Assembly (NCBI GenBank): GCA_902571425.1
Contig: CACGBZ010000001.1
Span: forward strand, 295,351-359,350
Reading direction: 5' to 3'
Length of the DNA stretch: 64,000 nucleotides
From: an uncultured Pelagibacteraceae bacterium
GTDB taxonomy: Bacteria; Pseudomonadota; Alphaproteobacteria; Pelagibacterales; Pelagibacteraceae
The translations under genes were made by a program, and so were the position numbers. Of this stretch, positions 63,199 to 64,000 are shown piece after piece; position 1 is the stretch's first letter, and every line of letters begins with the position of its first letter. The notes beneath the pieces are model-generated. The model was not told the DNA's origin. It made no database searches and saw only the letters and a list, made by a program, of their open reading frames with translations.

Positions 63199-63543
63199 AT
63201 GATTAAAGAGCAAATTACCTATAATGATTTTGATAAAGTAGATATTAGAATTGGTACTGTAATTTCTGTAAAAAAAAATGAAAAGGCGAGAAAACCATCT
63301 TTAGTAGTTGAAGTTGATTTTGGAAGCGAAATTGGCATTAAACAATCTTCGGCTCAAATTACTCATTATTATAATGAGGAGAATTTAAAAGGGAAACAAG
63401 TTATTGCTGTTTGTAATTTTCCTGAAAAAAATATTGCTGGAATAGTTTCTCAAGTATTGGTTTTAGGAGCAATTGATGCCGATGGCAAAGTTACACTTGT
63501 TCATCCTTCTCAAAAAGCAGAAAACGGATTACCGATTGCTTAG
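63199..63543 (+). CDS. csaA: CsaA-type tRNA-binding/chaperone protein
   Basis: A 114-residue protein that is a stand-alone OB-fold tRNA-binding domain like CsaA and the C-termini of MetRS and PheRS. The start NDFDKVDIRIGTVISVK and the end HPSQKAENGLPIA are signatures, with the AQITHYY and VCNFPEKNIAG strands between. It is proposed to aid protein export or bind tRNA. It is followed 2 bases later by a LysE-type gene. Confidence 0.93.
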   Translation: MIKEQITYNDFDKVDIRIGTVISVKKNEKARKPSLVVEVDFGSEIGIKQSSAQITHYYNEENLKGKQVIAVCNFPEKNIAGIVSQVLVLGAIDADGKVTLVHPSQKAENGLPIA

Positions 63544-63545
63544 TA

Positions 63546-64000
63546 ATGCATCCTGAAATTCTCTCTATAACTTTATTTGGAATTGTTGCAGCATTTACTC
63601 CTGGACCAAATAATTTCGTTGCTTTTTATTCTGGTTTCAATTTTGGAGTTCTTAGAACACTACCACACATAATTGGTGTAACTTTAGGATTTCCTTTTTT
63701 ATTATTATGTTTAGCCCTAGGTCTGATAAATATTTTTAAGATTTATCCTTTAATTCAAGAAGTATTAAAATATTTAGGAACTCTATTTTTAATTTATTTA
63801 GCATACAAAATTTCTTTTTCAGGACCTTCAAACCCAGAAAATAAAAATAAAAATCCGATTAAGTTTCATGAAACTTTTATTTTTCAATTTTTAAATCCCA
63901 AAGGAGTTATTGCATCAATTATTCTTGTTTCTACTTATATTAATACAGGAGAAACCTTTGTAAGTTATACGACTCAAATTATTATTATGGCTTTAATTGT
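63546..64000 (+). CDS. LysE/RhtB-family amino acid exporter, 3' truncated by window
   Basis: An ATG at 63546 opens a frame that runs to the end of the window (151 codons). The N-terminal PGPNNFVAFYSGFNFG matches the AFTPGPN motif of the LysE/RhtB exporters, followed by membrane helices (GVTLGFPFLLLCLALGLI and others). The family exports basic amino acids, homoserine or threonine. The end and the last helices are missing. It is co-directional with csaA at 2 bases' distance. Confidence 0.9.
   Translation, partial: MHPEILSITLFGIVAAFTPGPNNFVAFYSGFNFGVLRTLPHIIGVTLGFPFLLLCLALGLINIFKIYPLIQEVLKYLGTLFLIYLAYKISFSGPSNPENKNKNPIKFHETFIFQFLNPKGVIASIILVSTYINTGETFVSYTTQIIIMALI

Noticed and set aside
1..64000. 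CRISPR array, prophage, transposon, tRNA or rRNA genes
   Set aside because: No regularly spaced repeats, integrase or transposase, cloverleaf or rRNA-like segment was recognised; almost all sequence is accounted for by metabolic genes. Short RNAs cannot be excluded by eye.

Overview
The window looks like a piece of a Pelagibacterales (SAR11, 'Candidatus Pelagibacter'-type) chromosome. The evidence is very AT-rich DNA, almost no intergenic space (no gap exceeds about 210 bases), many ATGA/TAATG gene overlaps, a proteorhodopsin gene, an alphaproteobacterial-style DksA that has lost most zinc ligands, a LexA box of the alphaproteobacterial form (GTTC-N7-GTTC), and many ABC/osmolyte/polyamine genes. 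I see no rRNA, tRNA, CRISPR array, insertion sequence, prophage or plasmid signature. Taxonomy is inferred from gene content and protein character, not from a search.

Layout. 1-2354: tail of a dihydroorotase-like gene, then prpE and an SMR transporter on the minus strand. 2355-6464: blue-type proteorhodopsin with its own terminator, then a desaturase, a 2Fe-2S ferredoxin, a ferredoxin-NADP reductase and a GST. 6469-7195 (minus): dksA followed by two tightly coupled, very small membrane-peptide ORFs. 7274-12054: GT39 and GT2 glycosyltransferases, then a DUF1800/DUF1501 pair. 12355-17190: complete urease operon ureDABCEFG. 17201-18851 (minus): SOS polymerase genes umuDC with a LexA box at the umuD start. 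19027-22212: small protein, VOC, GFA, glycerate-kinase-like P-loop protein and TolC. 22320-26234: recA and alaS. 26226-27440: icd. 27517-34822: a long plus-strand operon psd-pssA-GT8-rlmE-guaB(no CBS)-TPR-guaA-VOC-panB.

34835-40551 (minus) is an unassigned five-gene catabolic operon: LLM flavin monooxygenase, TPP enzyme, DUF1185, alpha/beta hydrolase, aldehyde dehydrogenase. 40657-44104 (minus) carries an orphan ProV ATPase, a betainyl-CoA-thioesterase-like protein, an EamA transporter and a 2OG-Fe(II) oxygenase. 44230-63174 is an island for organic nitrogen compounds. It holds a class II aldolase, a gamma-butyrobetaine-dioxygenase-like enzyme, two paralogous aldehyde dehydrogenases, a 3-hydroxyisobutyrate-dehydrogenase-like enzyme, an EamA transporter, an EutA-like/DoeA-like pair, a PotADBC-type ABC importer, a FadN-like fusion, a ureohydrolase and an M20 deacetylase. 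The window closes with CsaA and a truncated LysE exporter.

How it may work together (inference): the window combines light-driven proton pumping with import and breakdown of polyamines, betaine/carnitine-type compounds and possibly ectoine. Urea from the ureohydrolase could be split by the urease. Strongest leads for new biology: the LLM-TPP-DUF1185 operon, the EutA/DoeA-Pot-M20 island, the two micro-ORFs behind dksA, the proteorhodopsin-linked desaturase electron chain, and the regulatory palindromes and intra-operon terminator around proteorhodopsin and potD.
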